64,000 bases of DNA from Enterobacter kobei. Lineage in GTDB: Bacteria > Pseudomonadota > Gammaproteobacteria > Enterobacterales > Enterobacteriaceae. Shown one piece after another: positions 50,640-59,872 of this stretch. Location of the stretch: NCBI RefSeq assembly GCF_018323985.1, contig NZ_AP024590.1, positions 3,100,001 to 3,164,000 of the forward strand, given 5' to 3'. The notes beneath the pieces were generated by a model that saw nothing but the letters and a program-made list of their open reading frames with translations, did no database searches and had not been told where the DNA came from. The translations under genes were made by a program, and so were the position numbers. Each line of letters begins with the position of its first letter. Position 1 is the first letter of the stretch.

Positions 50640-50933
50640 TCAAAAGAAAAAATAAAACAGCGCAGCAGCCAGCACGATGTCTGCGATCAGCGGACAAAAT
50701 ATGCCCTGCCAGTGAAGCGCAGCAGGACGAAAACCGACGCCATGGATCACGCCGCTACACACGGCCCACATCATCAGGAAACCTTGCCAGATTTCATAGT
50801 CGCTGGTCTTCGCGGCAAAGCGGGCAGGATCCCAGAATACGCAGCCCGCCAGCAGCAGTGCCATCACTAAGGAAAGGGCCCGCAACGGGCCCTTGTCCAT
50901 TACCGCATAGAGTTTTGCGATAATTGCGTTCAT
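50640..50933 (-). CDS. ybgE: Cyd operon protein YbgE
   Basis: A 97-residue inner membrane protein with three hydrophobic segments (LRALSLVMALLLAGCVFW, FLMMWAVCSGVIHGVGF, FCPLIADIVLAAALFYFFF). YbgE is always found with cydABX; its function is not established. The ATG shares one base with the cydX stop, showing translational coupling. Confidence 0.93.
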   Translation of the reverse strand: MNAIIAKLYAVMDKGPLRALSLVMALLLAGCVFWDPARFAAKTSDYEIWQGFLMMWAVCSGVIHGVGFRPAALHWQGIFCPLIADIVLAAALFYFFF

Positions 50934-51046
50934 TAGTGCTCTTCTTTACCTGCGTTAGTCGCTTCGACGTGCTCAAGCGCCAGGGCGGTGATCACTCCGA
51001 ATGCACAGGCAAGAAGCGTTCCTAAAATCCATGCGAAATACCACAT
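50933..51046 (-). CDS. cydX: Cytochrome bd-I small subunit CydX
   Basis: A 37-residue frame, the same length as E. coli CydX, reads MWYFAWILGTLLACAFGVIT and then ALALEHVEATNAGKEEH. It is a single membrane helix that stabilises the haem groups of the CydAB oxidase. It begins 14 bases after cydB, with AAGGAGC as ribosome site, and its stop overlaps ybgE. Confidence 0.95.
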   Translation of the reverse strand: MWYFAWILGTLLACAFGVITALALEHVEATNAGKEEH

Positions 51047-51060
51047 TGTATGCTCCTTAC

Positions 51061-52200
51061 TTAGTACAGAGAGTGTGTGTTGCTTTCAATGTCTTCTTTG
51101 GTGATGCGACCGAACATCTTCCAGTAACACCAGGAGGTGTAGATCAGAATGATCGGTACAAACACCGCAGCAACCCAGGTCATCAGGTTCAGCGTCAGCT
51201 GGCTGGAGGTCGCATCCCACAGGGTCAGGCTCACGTTCATCATCGTGCTGGACGGCATAATGAACGGGAACATAGCGATGCCTGCCGTGAGGATGATGCA
51301 TGCCAGCGTCAGGGAAGAGAAGACGAAGGCAAACGCCGGTTTCTCAAGACGTGACATCAGCGTGGTCAGCAGCGGCAGCACCACACCCAGCGCCGGTACC
51401 AGCCACAGGATCGGCGTATTGTTGAAGTTCACCAGCCAGGCACCAGCCTGACGCGCGACTTCTTTCGTCAACGGGTTAGACGCGGCGTGATGATCGATAA
51501 CCGAGGTCACCACGTAACCGTCGATGCCATACATTACCCACACCCCTGCCAGCGCGAAGCATACCAGGGTCACCAGCGCGGCGATCTGCGCTACGCCACG
51601 CACGCGCAGATGCAGTTCGCCCACGGTACGCATTTGCAGATAGGTTGCCCCCTGGGTGACGATCATCGCCACGCTCACCACGCCTGCCAGCAGACCAAAC
51701 GGGTTCAGCAGCTGGAAGAAGTTACCGGTGTAGAACAGACGCATGTATTCATCCATATGGAACGGCACGCCTTGTAACAGGTTACCGAACGCCACACCGA
51801 TGACCAGCGGCGGCACGAAGCTGCCGATGAAAATGCCCCAGTCCCACATGTTGCGCCAGCGGGTGTCTTCGATCTTCGAGCGGTAGTCAAAACCAACCGG
51901 ACGGAAGAATAAAGAAGCCAGTACGAGGATCATCGCCACATAGAAACCAGAGAACGCGGCAGCGTAGACCATCGGCCAGGCGGCGAACAGCGCGCCGCCA
52001 GCGGTGATGAGCCACACCTGGTTGCCATCCCAGTGCGGGGCGATGGCATTAATCATGATACGGCGTTCGGTGTCGCTGCGACCCAGTACGCGGGTCAACA
52101 TCCCCACGCCCATGTCGAAGCCATCAGTGACCGCAAAACCAATCAGCAGAATGCCAACCAGCAGCCACCAGATAAAACGTAATACTTCATAATCGATCAT
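51061..52200 (-). CDS. cydB: Cytochrome bd-I ubiquinol oxidase subunit II
   Basis: CydB is the second large subunit of the high-affinity oxidase. The 379-residue protein has about nine membrane segments, begins MIDYEVLRFIWWLLVGILLIGFA with the DGFDMGVG motif (proton pathway residues), and contains HWDGNQVWLITAGGA, identical to the E. coli region that lines the quinol/oxygen channels. Length equals that of E. coli. It starts 15 bases after cydA. Confidence 0.98.
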   Translation of the reverse strand: MIDYEVLRFIWWLLVGILLIGFAVTDGFDMGVGMLTRVLGRSDTERRIMINAIAPHWDGNQVWLITAGGALFAAWPMVYAAAFSGFYVAMILVLASLFFRPVGFDYRSKIEDTRWRNMWDWGIFIGSFVPPLVIGVAFGNLLQGVPFHMDEYMRLFYTGNFFQLLNPFGLLAGVVSVAMIVTQGATYLQMRTVGELHLRVRGVAQIAALVTLVCFALAGVWVMYGIDGYVVTSVIDHHAASNPLTKEVARQAGAWLVNFNNTPILWLVPALGVVLPLLTTLMSRLEKPAFAFVFSSLTLACIILTAGIAMFPFIMPSSTMMNVSLTLWDATSSQLTLNLMTWVAAVFVPIILIYTSWCYWKMFGRITKEDIESNTHSLY

Positions 52201-52215
52201 TTGACGACTCCTGTC

Positions 52216-53784
52216 TTAGCGTGCCGGCTGAGAAGCGACGGTAGGCTGCTCGTGATGATAACGACCTGTTTTCAGACTGCTCGGCCCAAGGCGAGCGAAT
52301 TTGAACATCAGGAACACTTCCGCCACCATAAACAGCGTGTACAGACCGCAAATCAGGATCATCGAGAACAGCAGATCGCCGATGGTCAGCGATGAGTTCG
52401 CTACGGCTGTCGGCAGCACTTCACCAATCGCCCACGGCTGACGGCCATATTCAGCGACAAACCAGCCTGCTTCGATCGCAATCCACGGCAGCGGCATACC
52501 GTACAGGGCAGCGCGCAGCAGCCACGGTTTAGAACCGATACGGTTGCGGCAGACGGTCCAGAAGGAGAAGCCGATGATAAACAGCATCAGAATGCCGCTA
52601 CCTACCATGATACGGAAGGCGAAGTAGAGCGGTGCAACGCGCGGAATAGAGTCCTTGGTTGCCTGCTGAATTTGCGCTTCGGTGGCGTCAGTGACGTTCT
52701 CGGTATAGCGCTTAAGCAGCATGCCGTAACCCAGGTCTTTCTTCATGCTGTTGAACTGGTCACGAACGTTCTGATCGGTTGAACCCGCACGCAGCTCTTC
52801 CAGCAGGTGGTAGGCTTTCATCCCGTTACGGATACGCTCTTCATGCTGGACCATCAGATCTTTCAGGCCGATAACCTGAGTATCAACCGAGCGCGTGGCG
52901 ATAAGGCCGAGCGCATACGGGATCTGGATGGCGTATTTGTTTTCCTGGGTTTCCTGATCGGGAATACCAAACAGGGTAAACGCGGCCGGTGCCGGCTGGG
53001 TTTCCCACTCGGCTTCAATCGCTGCCAGTTTGGTTTTCTGCACGTCGCCCATTTCGTAACCGGATTCATCACCCAGCACGATCACCGAGAGGATCGCTGC
53101 CATACCGAAGCTCGCTGCAATGGCAAAGGAGCGTTTGGCAAAGGCCACATCGCGGCCGCGCAGCAGGTAGTAGGCGCTGATGCCGAGGATGAACATGGCA
53201 CCACAGGTGTAACCTGAGGCGACGGTGTGAACAAATTTCACCTGCGCCACCGGGTTAAGCACCAGCTCGGAGAAGCTCACCATTTCCATACGCATGGTTT
53301 CGAAGTTGAAATCCGACGCGATAGGGTTTTGCATCCAGCCGTTAGCAACAAGGATCCACAATGCCGATAAGTTAGAGCCCAGCGCCACCAGCCAGGTAAC
53401 GGCCATGTGCTGAACTTTACCCAGACGATCCCAACCGAAGAAGAACAGACCTACAAAGGTGGATTCGAGGAAGAAGGCCATCAGACCTTCAATGGCCAGC
53501 GGCGCACCGAAAATATCGCCCACATAGTGGGAATAGTAAGACCAGTTAGTCCCGAACTGGAACTCCATGGTCAGGCCGGTTGCCACACCCAGAGCGAAGT
53601 TGATACCAAACAACTTGCCCCAGAATTTGGTCATATCTTTATAAATCTGTTTGCCGGAGAGGACATACACCGTTTCCATGATGGCCAGCAGGAACGCCAT
53701 ACCCAGCGTCAGTGGCACAAAAAGGAAGTGGTACATCGCGGTCAAGGCAAACTGTAAGCGCGACAGTTCGACTATATCTAACAT
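52216..53784 (-). CDS. cydA: Cytochrome bd-I ubiquinol oxidase subunit I
   Basis: CydA binds haems b558, b595 and d and oxidises ubiquinol. The 522-residue protein equals E. coli in length, with His19 (ALTAMYHFLFVP), the VKFVHTVASGYTCG histidine near residue 186, the Q-loop between about residues 240 and 380 including IPDQETQENKYAIQIPYALGL, and the Met ligand in ILMLFIIGFSF. Two ATGs are in tandem; the second (53784) matches the known start MLDIVELSRLQ with AAGGAG at good spacing. Confidence 0.98.
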   Translation of the reverse strand: MLDIVELSRLQFALTAMYHFLFVPLTLGMAFLLAIMETVYVLSGKQIYKDMTKFWGKLFGINFALGVATGLTMEFQFGTNWSYYSHYVGDIFGAPLAIEGLMAFFLESTFVGLFFFGWDRLGKVQHMAVTWLVALGSNLSALWILVANGWMQNPIASDFNFETMRMEMVSFSELVLNPVAQVKFVHTVASGYTCGAMFILGISAYYLLRGRDVAFAKRSFAIAASFGMAAILSVIVLGDESGYEMGDVQKTKLAAIEAEWETQPAPAAFTLFGIPDQETQENKYAIQIPYALGLIATRSVDTQVIGLKDLMVQHEERIRNGMKAYHLLEELRAGSTDQNVRDQFNSMKKDLGYGMLLKRYTENVTDATEAQIQQATKDSIPRVAPLYFAFRIMVGSGILMLFIIGFSFWTVCRNRIGSKPWLLRAALYGMPLPWIAIEAGWFVAEYGRQPWAIGEVLPTAVANSSLTIGDLLFSMILICGLYTLFMVAEVFLMFKFARLGPSSLKTGRYHHEQPTVASQPAR

Positions 53785-54376
53785 CATGACTCCTTGCTCA
53801 TCGCATGAAGACTTCGAGAGTAAACCCGGCAGAAGGGTTTACACACATGCCCCAATACAAAAATATCCGCGCTATTCTTTGTTACCGTTATTCGAATGAA
53901 AGTAACAGGCTCAAAGAAAAGTTAAAGATACGTTAAAAAACACCCTAAATTGATCTCGCATTATATTACGCCGCAAATCCCTTACAATAAACAGGTTTTT
54001 ATTGTAGCTCTTTTACGTTTTTCGACGGAGATCAATTTATCGGCATTCTACTACTTTTCAACCAGATTGATCGGGAGCAATTTAACGTTTTTTAGAGTCT
54101 TTTTCCATGAATTAAATATTGATTTAAATCAATTTTAACCCAACTTGTTAACGCTTTGTCACCAGAGATCCATGCGGTAAAAACCATGTTAAAAATATGT
54201 TTATAAATATAACCTCGATTTACCTCTTTTCCTCAATTTAATAATAAAATTAAAAAATACCTCATCAGAATTTTAAAAACATACAGTTGCAGCCCGAAAA
54301 TATTTTTTCGGGCCGTTTGTGTTTTATAAGAGTGAGTTTTTTAAAGCCGTTTTGATAATTTGGCTTAAGAATGAGC
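53785..54376 (-). promoter_or_regulatory. Long AT-rich control region of cydABX (FNR and ArcA sites)
   Basis: This 590-base stretch holds no convincing gene. TTGAT-TTAA-ATCAA at 54119-54132 is a perfect FNR site. GTTAA at 54188 and GTTTA at 54199, 11 bases apart, fit the ArcA direct-repeat motif, and further TTAA-rich tracts surround them. E. coli cydA has the same architecture: ArcA activates and FNR represses under low oxygen. A hairpin at 54292-54313 (GCCCGAAAA/TTTTCGGGC) near the mngB end may separate the two transcription units. Confidence 0.75.
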
Positions 54377-57001
54377 TTATTCAGCGAATACCACGTCCAG
54401 CGTGACAGACTGGCACGCCTTGAGCCGCTGCCATCGATCCCCTTCTCCCTTACGCGGCTGCTCATCCATACCGGTTTCCCGCACTGTAACCGGCGAGCTG
54501 AACGTCAGTGAGGCCGCACAGGATGTCTCGTCAGACGGATTGAACAGCCGCACGATCAGCGCCTCACGATCTTCGGCTTTCTTAAGCGCGCTCAGCTGAC
54601 AACCGGTTGCCGGCAGGGTCAGCAGGCTGTAATGCTCCGGCGTCACCTGCGGCGCAGGATTGAGCTTCATCGCATTCCACGGGATTTTGTTATAGCACTG
54701 CACCGGCGTCAGCCAGCGCCGTGCCTGCTGCGCCACGCCGGCGTTAAGCGGATCGCCGCTAAAGCTCCACAGGCTGAAGCGGCTGTGCAGTGGCCCGCGT
54801 AGCTGCGAATCCGGCACCGGCAACGCAATGCCCGACGGCCTGCCAGGACGCAGCAGCAGATCGCTTTTGCCCAACCACCCCACGCCGCGCAGCAGCGTCA
54901 GGGCAAAAGTTTTCTCCCCCGCCCCGAGGATCTCAAATTCCCGCAGCCCTTCGCTGAACAGCGCCAGCCCGTGCTCTGCCTGTTGCAGAACCGCATAGCT
55001 GAGCATATTCCACACCGGTACCGGCGCTTCTTTCCATCCCTGCGCCTGCCAGTCGGCCATCGCGCTGTCGCTGACCGGGCGCGAAATCGTGCCGAACGGC
55101 GTATCTGCCAGCACCCGATCGGTGTCGAACGGCGTCGGGATCAGCACCCGCACCCGATGGTCATCCGCCTGATTATCCAGCTGTACCTCAATGTCGATAC
55201 GGCGGCTGTTGTGACTTAACGTGACGTGAAATTCTGCCACCAGCGTGCCGCCGGTGAGACGCGCCGCCCGCTCGTCCAGGTTAAGGGGCACCGCCAGCGC
55301 AACGCGGATCACCGCCCTGCTCTGCCAGGTCTCGTGGATCACCTCAAAAGTGTGCGTTCCCTGCAACGAGGTAAGCACCCACTCTTCGCGCGCCGGGGAG
55401 TAATCATATTCGTCACCGTCGTCAGCACTTTCTTCCAGCGTCAGGACCCGGTCATAGACCTGCCCGCATGTTTTATCGCGCAGATGTAGCGTGCCGTCGT
55501 CGTTCAGCGTGATCTCCCAGAAGGCATTTTCCAGCAACGCCGTGCGGGAAGGCGCTGACGGCGCGGCCTGCATACCGGGCGCATCCGCCTCGATGAACAG
55601 AGTGTGGTAGCCCATCGCCGGCAGCGTCAGCATCAGCTGAATGTCATACGCCATAAAGGGATCGTAATTGCCGTAATGGACGATTTGCCGGTCAATCAGC
55701 CCCGGATCGACCTCCCGGACGCCGCGAATAAAATACGCCACCTCACGTCCTTCACTGTCATGCAGGCGGAACTGGCTGGCGCGAACGGTCACGGTGGTGT
55801 TGATCACCTCCTCACGCGGGTACGGCATCAGGTTAAAGAGCACCAGTTTGTCGCCCTCGCCGGGCAGGCTGTCGGCGATTTTACGCTGGGTAAAGCGCAG
55901 CAGATTGTCCGCCATGTCCTCTGCCAGTTGAAAGCGCGCCTGGATTTCGCGATGCACCTTGTCGCTGCAACAGCAGCCGATACTGTCGTGGGCATGATTT
56001 TTCAGGATGGTTTTCCACATCAACTCCAGCAGGCCGTGCGGATAGTCAAAGCCCAGTCGCCAGGCGATGGCGCACAGTGGCTCCAGCAGATTCACGATGC
56101 GATTTTCGATACGCGCGTGGGCGAGCTTGATGTCCATGCGCGTCGAACCGATGGTACGATGCACGCGCATGTATTTGCCGTCGATAAACTCACCGCTGAG
56201 CCGCGGCAGCCTGTCCCGTTGCTGTTCGATACGCTCAAAAACTGCCTCGAAACGGCTGAGCACAAACTCGCGCTGTGGCCAGATCTGGCGCATTTTCGCC
56301 ATCACGGCATGGATATTCTGCTGGATCGGCATCTGGTCGTGACCGTTCGGCAACAGGATCTCCCCGGTGAGCGAGGCCTTTTCCAGCACGGCAAAGTAAC
56401 GCGCCAGCCGTTCACGCAGGCCGGCTTCATCGTCAGGTAAGTACTTACCAATCGCATAGCCCAGCGGCAGTACCTGGGCGATGACTTCACTGCCGTCGCG
56501 GCTTTGCCAGATAAACTCGGTTTTATCGGTGCCGTGTCGCTCTGAACAGCCGCGCCAGAACATGGCGCGGGTGATGCCAAAGCCGTTATAGATATGCGGC
56601 AGCTGGCCCGACATACCGAAGGAATCCGGCAGATAGCCAATTTTCATCGGCTCGCCAAATGCCCGGCAGTCGCGCAAACCGTACAGCAGATTACGCACAA
56701 TCGACTCCCCCGCCACGATGCGGGTATCGGTCTGCGTATACCAGGGGCCGATAATCAGTTTTCCTGCCTGAACCTGCGCTTTTACGCGCGCGGCGTTCTG
56801 CGCTTTGACGGCGAGGTAATCCTCCAGCACCGCCGTTTGCCCGTCGAGCACGTAGCAGGGATATTCCGCGTCCTGCTCCAGTCGCGTCAGGATCTCCTCC
56901 ATATTATTGACCAGTAAAATACGGGACTCTTCGCTGGTGAAGTACCATTCACGATCCCAGTGCATGTGCGGCGTAATGTGCACGCGCGAAACCTTTTTCA
57001 T
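54377..57001 (-). CDS. mngB: Mannosylglycerate hydrolase (alpha-mannosidase, GH38)
   Basis: MngB splits 2-O-(6-phospho-mannosyl)-glycerate, imported by MngA, into mannose 6-phosphate and glycerate. The 874-residue protein (E. coli 877) is a GH38 alpha-mannosidase: N-terminal HITPHMHWDREWYFTSEESR with the zinc-binding His and Asp, GYLPDSFGMSGQLPHIYNGFGI with the catalytic region near residue 150, NHAHDSIGCCCSDKVHREI near residue 340 and large C-terminal beta domains. It starts 12 bases after mngA. Confidence 0.95.
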   Translation of the reverse strand: MKKVSRVHITPHMHWDREWYFTSEESRILLVNNMEEILTRLEQDAEYPCYVLDGQTAVLEDYLAVKAQNAARVKAQVQAGKLIIGPWYTQTDTRIVAGESIVRNLLYGLRDCRAFGEPMKIGYLPDSFGMSGQLPHIYNGFGITRAMFWRGCSERHGTDKTEFIWQSRDGSEVIAQVLPLGYAIGKYLPDDEAGLRERLARYFAVLEKASLTGEILLPNGHDQMPIQQNIHAVMAKMRQIWPQREFVLSRFEAVFERIEQQRDRLPRLSGEFIDGKYMRVHRTIGSTRMDIKLAHARIENRIVNLLEPLCAIAWRLGFDYPHGLLELMWKTILKNHAHDSIGCCCSDKVHREIQARFQLAEDMADNLLRFTQRKIADSLPGEGDKLVLFNLMPYPREEVINTTVTVRASQFRLHDSEGREVAYFIRGVREVDPGLIDRQIVHYGNYDPFMAYDIQLMLTLPAMGYHTLFIEADAPGMQAAPSAPSRTALLENAFWEITLNDDGTLHLRDKTCGQVYDRVLTLEESADDGDEYDYSPAREEWVLTSLQGTHTFEVIHETWQSRAVIRVALAVPLNLDERAARLTGGTLVAEFHVTLSHNSRRIDIEVQLDNQADDHRVRVLIPTPFDTDRVLADTPFGTISRPVSDSAMADWQAQGWKEAPVPVWNMLSYAVLQQAEHGLALFSEGLREFEILGAGEKTFALTLLRGVGWLGKSDLLLRPGRPSGIALPVPDSQLRGPLHSRFSLWSFSGDPLNAGVAQQARRWLTPVQCYNKIPWNAMKLNPAPQVTPEHYSLLTLPATGCQLSALKKAEDREALIVRLFNPSDETSCAASLTFSSPVTVRETGMDEQPRKGEGDRWQRLKACQSVTLDVVFAE

Positions 57002-57013
57002 TGTTCTGTCCTG

Positions 57014-58906
57014 TTAATGGCGATCGGTAAGGTAAGCGCCGGTGCGTACCGCATGACCGCGCCAGATCAGCAGGATCGCGGTGGAGATCGCCGCCCCCAG
57101 CAGCGCCGCGGCAAACCAGCAGGCGGCGGCAATCACGCCACCCAGTCCATTGTCATGCAGTAAAAAGAGCGAGAAGATCCCCGCGCCCGGCGTCGACAGT
57201 CCAATGCCTGTTGCGCCCACCAGCGCGCCCGTCACCAGCGATCCGAGTACAAAAGCGCCGATCACCCGCAGCGGATCTTCAATCGCCATCGGGATCGCGC
57301 CCTCGGTGATCCCCGCCAGCCCGAGCAGCCAGGTGGATTTACCGGTTTCGATTTCAAATTCCCGGAACAGACGGGGAGCAAGCAAGGTCGAGGCGGTGAC
57401 GGTAAACGCAGAGACCATTTTTACCGCCGCAAATATGCCGTAAGGCCCGTACACGCCGTTCGCCATCGCCCCCAGGCAGAAGGCGTAAGCGGCTTTATTT
57501 ACCGGCCCGCCCAGGTCAAAGGAACACATAAAGCCGATAATGGCGCCCAGCAGCAGTGCATTACTGCCGGACAAGCCATTCAGCCAGGCGGTGAGTCCCT
57601 GGTTCAGCCATGCCACCGGCTCACCGATGACAAACAGCATCAGGCTGCCCGCGCCCAGCGTACCGAGCACCGGATAGAGGTAAAAAGTCAGAAAGCCGTT
57701 GTAGCGACTGCTGAGTCGTATGTGATTTTTCACCCAGCGCATCAGATAACCGGCGATAAGCCCGCCCACTACTGCGCCCAGAAAGCCCGCACCGATCATG
57801 TTAGCCGCCAGCCCCGCCGCGAAACCGGGGGTCAGCGCGGGTTTATCTGCCAGCGAATACGCGGTGTACGCCGCCAGCACCGGCACCATCAACGTGCCGA
57901 GCATGCCGCCCCCCAGCTTGCGGTACAGCCACAGCCAGGAGTTCTCCAGATCGAACAGATGTTGCAGGCCAAAAATTTGCGCCAGTAACACCGCGACCGC
58001 CAGCACGGTGCCGCCGGCGACAATCAGCGGCACGGCCCAGGATATACCGCTCAGCAGCGCCTGCTTCAGCTCAGTTTTAACGCTCACCGGTGCTGGTTGC
58101 GGCTGGGAAGCGAGGGGCAGCGCCAGCGCACGGGTCAGCAGCGCATCGGCCTGTTTTATGGGTTCTGCGACCGGCACCCTGAGCGTCGGGATGCCCTGAA
58201 AGCGCTCCACGTCTTTCACCGCCACGTCAGCCGCCAGGATGCAGGCGCGCGCGGCGTGCAGTTGCTCTGGGGTTAAACGCCCATCAATGCCGTTCGCCCC
58301 CTGCTTTTCGACATACACCTGAATACCCCGCCTGCGTCCGGCGTTTTCCAGATATTCCGCCGCCATATAGGTGTGGGCGATGCCCGCCGGACAGGCGGTC
58401 ACGCAGACCACCGTCGGCGCATCGGGCGCGGTTAACGGCATTTTCACGGCGGGTGCCTCGCCGAGCAGCGCCAGCAGGTCGGTGGCGCGGGTTGCCTGCT
58501 GCACCCGTTCACGCAGGGCGTCATCCGCCAGCAGCGTCGTCAGTTGGGTCAGTAGCTGCATGTGAGTGGTGCCCGCTTCGGCGCAGGGAATGGCGAGCAG
58601 AAAAATCAGCGTCACCGGCTCCGGGCCATCGATCCCCTCCCACAGCAGCGGCTCACGCAGCGTGGCGACGGCGAAGGCCGCTTCTGTCACCGCATCGGTT
58701 TTCCCGTGGGGTACCGCCAGCCCTTCCCCGAGCGCGGTCGGCCCCTCGGCTTCGCGGCGCAGCACTTCGTTCACAAACGCATCCACATTGCGCAGTTTGC
58801 CCAGCCGGTACAGCCGCGCGGCCAGCGCACGAATGGCGTCATCCCGGCAGGCATACTGCGTCTGGATCAGGCAGGCGTCCGGGTGGGTTAATGCCGTCAG
58901 GTTCAT
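57014..58906 (-). CDS. mngA: PTS 2-O-alpha-mannosyl-D-glycerate transporter, EIIABC
   Basis: MngA imports and phosphorylates mannosylglycerate. The 630-residue fusion has EIIA (about 1-145, phospho-His in LGEGLAVPHGK), EIIB (about 155-255, phospho-Cys in VCVTACPAGIAHTYMAAEYLE) and the EIIC membrane domain (from about 275, with GFMCSFDLGGPVNKAAYAFCLGA). The frame stays open for 67 codons upstream through the divergent promoter; ATG 58906 has GAGGACGAG before it. K-12 annotates a start somewhat further upstream, so a longer N-terminus cannot be excluded. Confidence 0.94.
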   Translation of the reverse strand: MNLTALTHPDACLIQTQYACRDDAIRALAARLYRLGKLRNVDAFVNEVLRREAEGPTALGEGLAVPHGKTDAVTEAAFAVATLREPLLWEGIDGPEPVTLIFLLAIPCAEAGTTHMQLLTQLTTLLADDALRERVQQATRATDLLALLGEAPAVKMPLTAPDAPTVVCVTACPAGIAHTYMAAEYLENAGRRRGIQVYVEKQGANGIDGRLTPEQLHAARACILAADVAVKDVERFQGIPTLRVPVAEPIKQADALLTRALALPLASQPQPAPVSVKTELKQALLSGISWAVPLIVAGGTVLAVAVLLAQIFGLQHLFDLENSWLWLYRKLGGGMLGTLMVPVLAAYTAYSLADKPALTPGFAAGLAANMIGAGFLGAVVGGLIAGYLMRWVKNHIRLSSRYNGFLTFYLYPVLGTLGAGSLMLFVIGEPVAWLNQGLTAWLNGLSGSNALLLGAIIGFMCSFDLGGPVNKAAYAFCLGAMANGVYGPYGIFAAVKMVSAFTVTASTLLAPRLFREFEIETGKSTWLLGLAGITEGAIPMAIEDPLRVIGAFVLGSLVTGALVGATGIGLSTPGAGIFSLFLLHDNGLGGVIAAACWFAAALLGAAISTAILLIWRGHAVRTGAYLTDRH

Positions 58907-59070
58907 CTCGTCCTCACTGAGTCCTGGTAAGCCGCCACCATGACGGCTCGTGCCGCAGGCATTTTGCGCGATCAAACCATACAATTTTGCGATCAGACTC
59001 AACTTAACAATAATTTGTATTGCATTTGTATTATTTACATCGCAGCAGTGACGGGCATAATCGACGATAT

Positions 59071-59083
59071 TTGTCTGGTACAA
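59071..59083. promoter_or_regulatory. Candidate MngR operator
   Basis: TTGT-CTGGT-ACAA is an inverted repeat 13 bases before the mngR start, in the spacer shared with the mngAB promoter. GntR-family repressors use short palindromes of this type. Assignment is by position only. Confidence 0.35.
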
Positions 59084-59095
59084 CACGAGGGATCC

Positions 59096-59812
59096 ATGAG
59101 CAGACAACCGATGTACCGCCAGATCGCCGGGGCGATCCGCGCGCAGATTGAAAGCGGCGAACTGAAACCGGGGGATGCGCTGCCTACCGAGTCGGCGTTA
59201 CAGGCGCAGTTTGCTGTCAGTCGGGTCACGGTGCGCCAGGCACTGAAACAGCTCACCGAGCAGACGATCATTGAAAGCATTCAGGGCAGCGGCTCTTACG
59301 TGAAAGAAGAGCGCGTGAATTACGACATCTATCAGTTGACCAGCTTTTCGGAAAAGCTCGGCGATCGCCATGCCGATACGCACAGCGAAGTGCAGGTTTT
59401 CGAGGTGATCAAAACGGACGAAGCGCTGGCGGCGTTGTTACAGATTGCGCCCGGTGACAAAGCCTGGCATGTGAAGCGAGTGCGTTTTATCAAGCAAAAG
59501 CCGGTGACGCTGGAAGAGACCTGGATGCCGCTCGCGCTGTTTCCCGATCTCACCTGGGAAGTAATGGAAAACTCCAAATACCATTTTATCGAGCAGGTGA
59601 AGAAGCGGGTTATCGATCGCAGCGAGCAGGAGATCGTGCCGGTGATGCCCGACGACGAGGCGATTGCCGCGCTTGGTATCGATCCTGCCAGACCGATCCT
59701 TGAGAAGATCTCACGCGGTTTTCTGAAAGGCGGAGAAGTTTTCGAATACAGCCGCAACCTGTTCAAGAGCGACGACTATAAGTTCACGCTGGTGGCAAAA
59801 CGGCGGCAATAA
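59096..59812 (+). CDS. mngR: Transcriptional repressor MngR (GntR/HutC family)
   Basis: MngR represses the mng genes; related to fatty acyl and sugar sensing GntR proteins. The 238-residue product has an N-terminal winged helix (RQIAGAIRAQIESGELKPGDALPTE, then VSRVTVRQALKQL) and a C-terminal UTRA ligand domain (KAWHVKRVRFIKQKPVTLEETWMP; EYSRNLFKSDDYKFTL). Upstream in-frame codons lie in the divergent promoter; ATG 59096 matches the family start. It converges on sucD with a shared terminator. Confidence 0.93.
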   Translation: MSRQPMYRQIAGAIRAQIESGELKPGDALPTESALQAQFAVSRVTVRQALKQLTEQTIIESIQGSGSYVKEERVNYDIYQLTSFSEKLGDRHADTHSEVQVFEVIKTDEALAALLQIAPGDKAWHVKRVRFIKQKPVTLEETWMPLALFPDLTWEVMENSKYHFIEQVKKRVIDRSEQEIVPVMPDDEAIAALGIDPARPILEKISRGFLKGGEVFEYSRNLFKSDDYKFTLVAKRRQ

Positions 59813-59834
59813 AAAAGGCCATCTTGCGATGGCC
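59811..59834 (-). terminator. Terminator of the suc operon (bidirectional)
   Basis: On the minus strand GGCCATC, GCAA, GATGGCC, TTTTTT is a strong terminator 38 bases past sucD. The plus strand has no comparable T tract. Confidence 0.93.
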
Positions 59835-59860
59835 AACCATGTCGAACGTTATTATTGTCT
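59811..59860 (-). ncRNA. sdhX: Candidate SdhX (RybD) sRNA from the sucD 3' UTR
   Basis: In E. coli the 3' UTR of the sdh-suc transcript is cut by RNase E to give the Hfq-dependent sRNA SdhX, which ends in the operon terminator. The same position here holds AT-rich single-stranded sequence (AATAATAACGTTCGACATGG) directly before the strong terminator, which is the required layout. The 5' end cannot be set from sequence. Confidence 0.5.
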
Positions 59861-59872
59861 TACTTCATTAAA

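Noticed and set aside
53950..54138. 62-residue plus-strand frame in the cydA control region
   Set aside because: Chance open frame in AT-rich DNA that covers the FNR site; low-complexity product.
54265..54465. 66-residue minus-strand frame at the mngB end
   Set aside because: Alternative-frame read of the mngB 3' end and AT-rich spacer; no ribosome site.
58907..59107. 67-codon upstream extension of mngA
   Set aside because: It runs through the divergent promoter and into mngR, and lacks similarity to the EIIA domain; the ATG at 58906 has a ribosome site.
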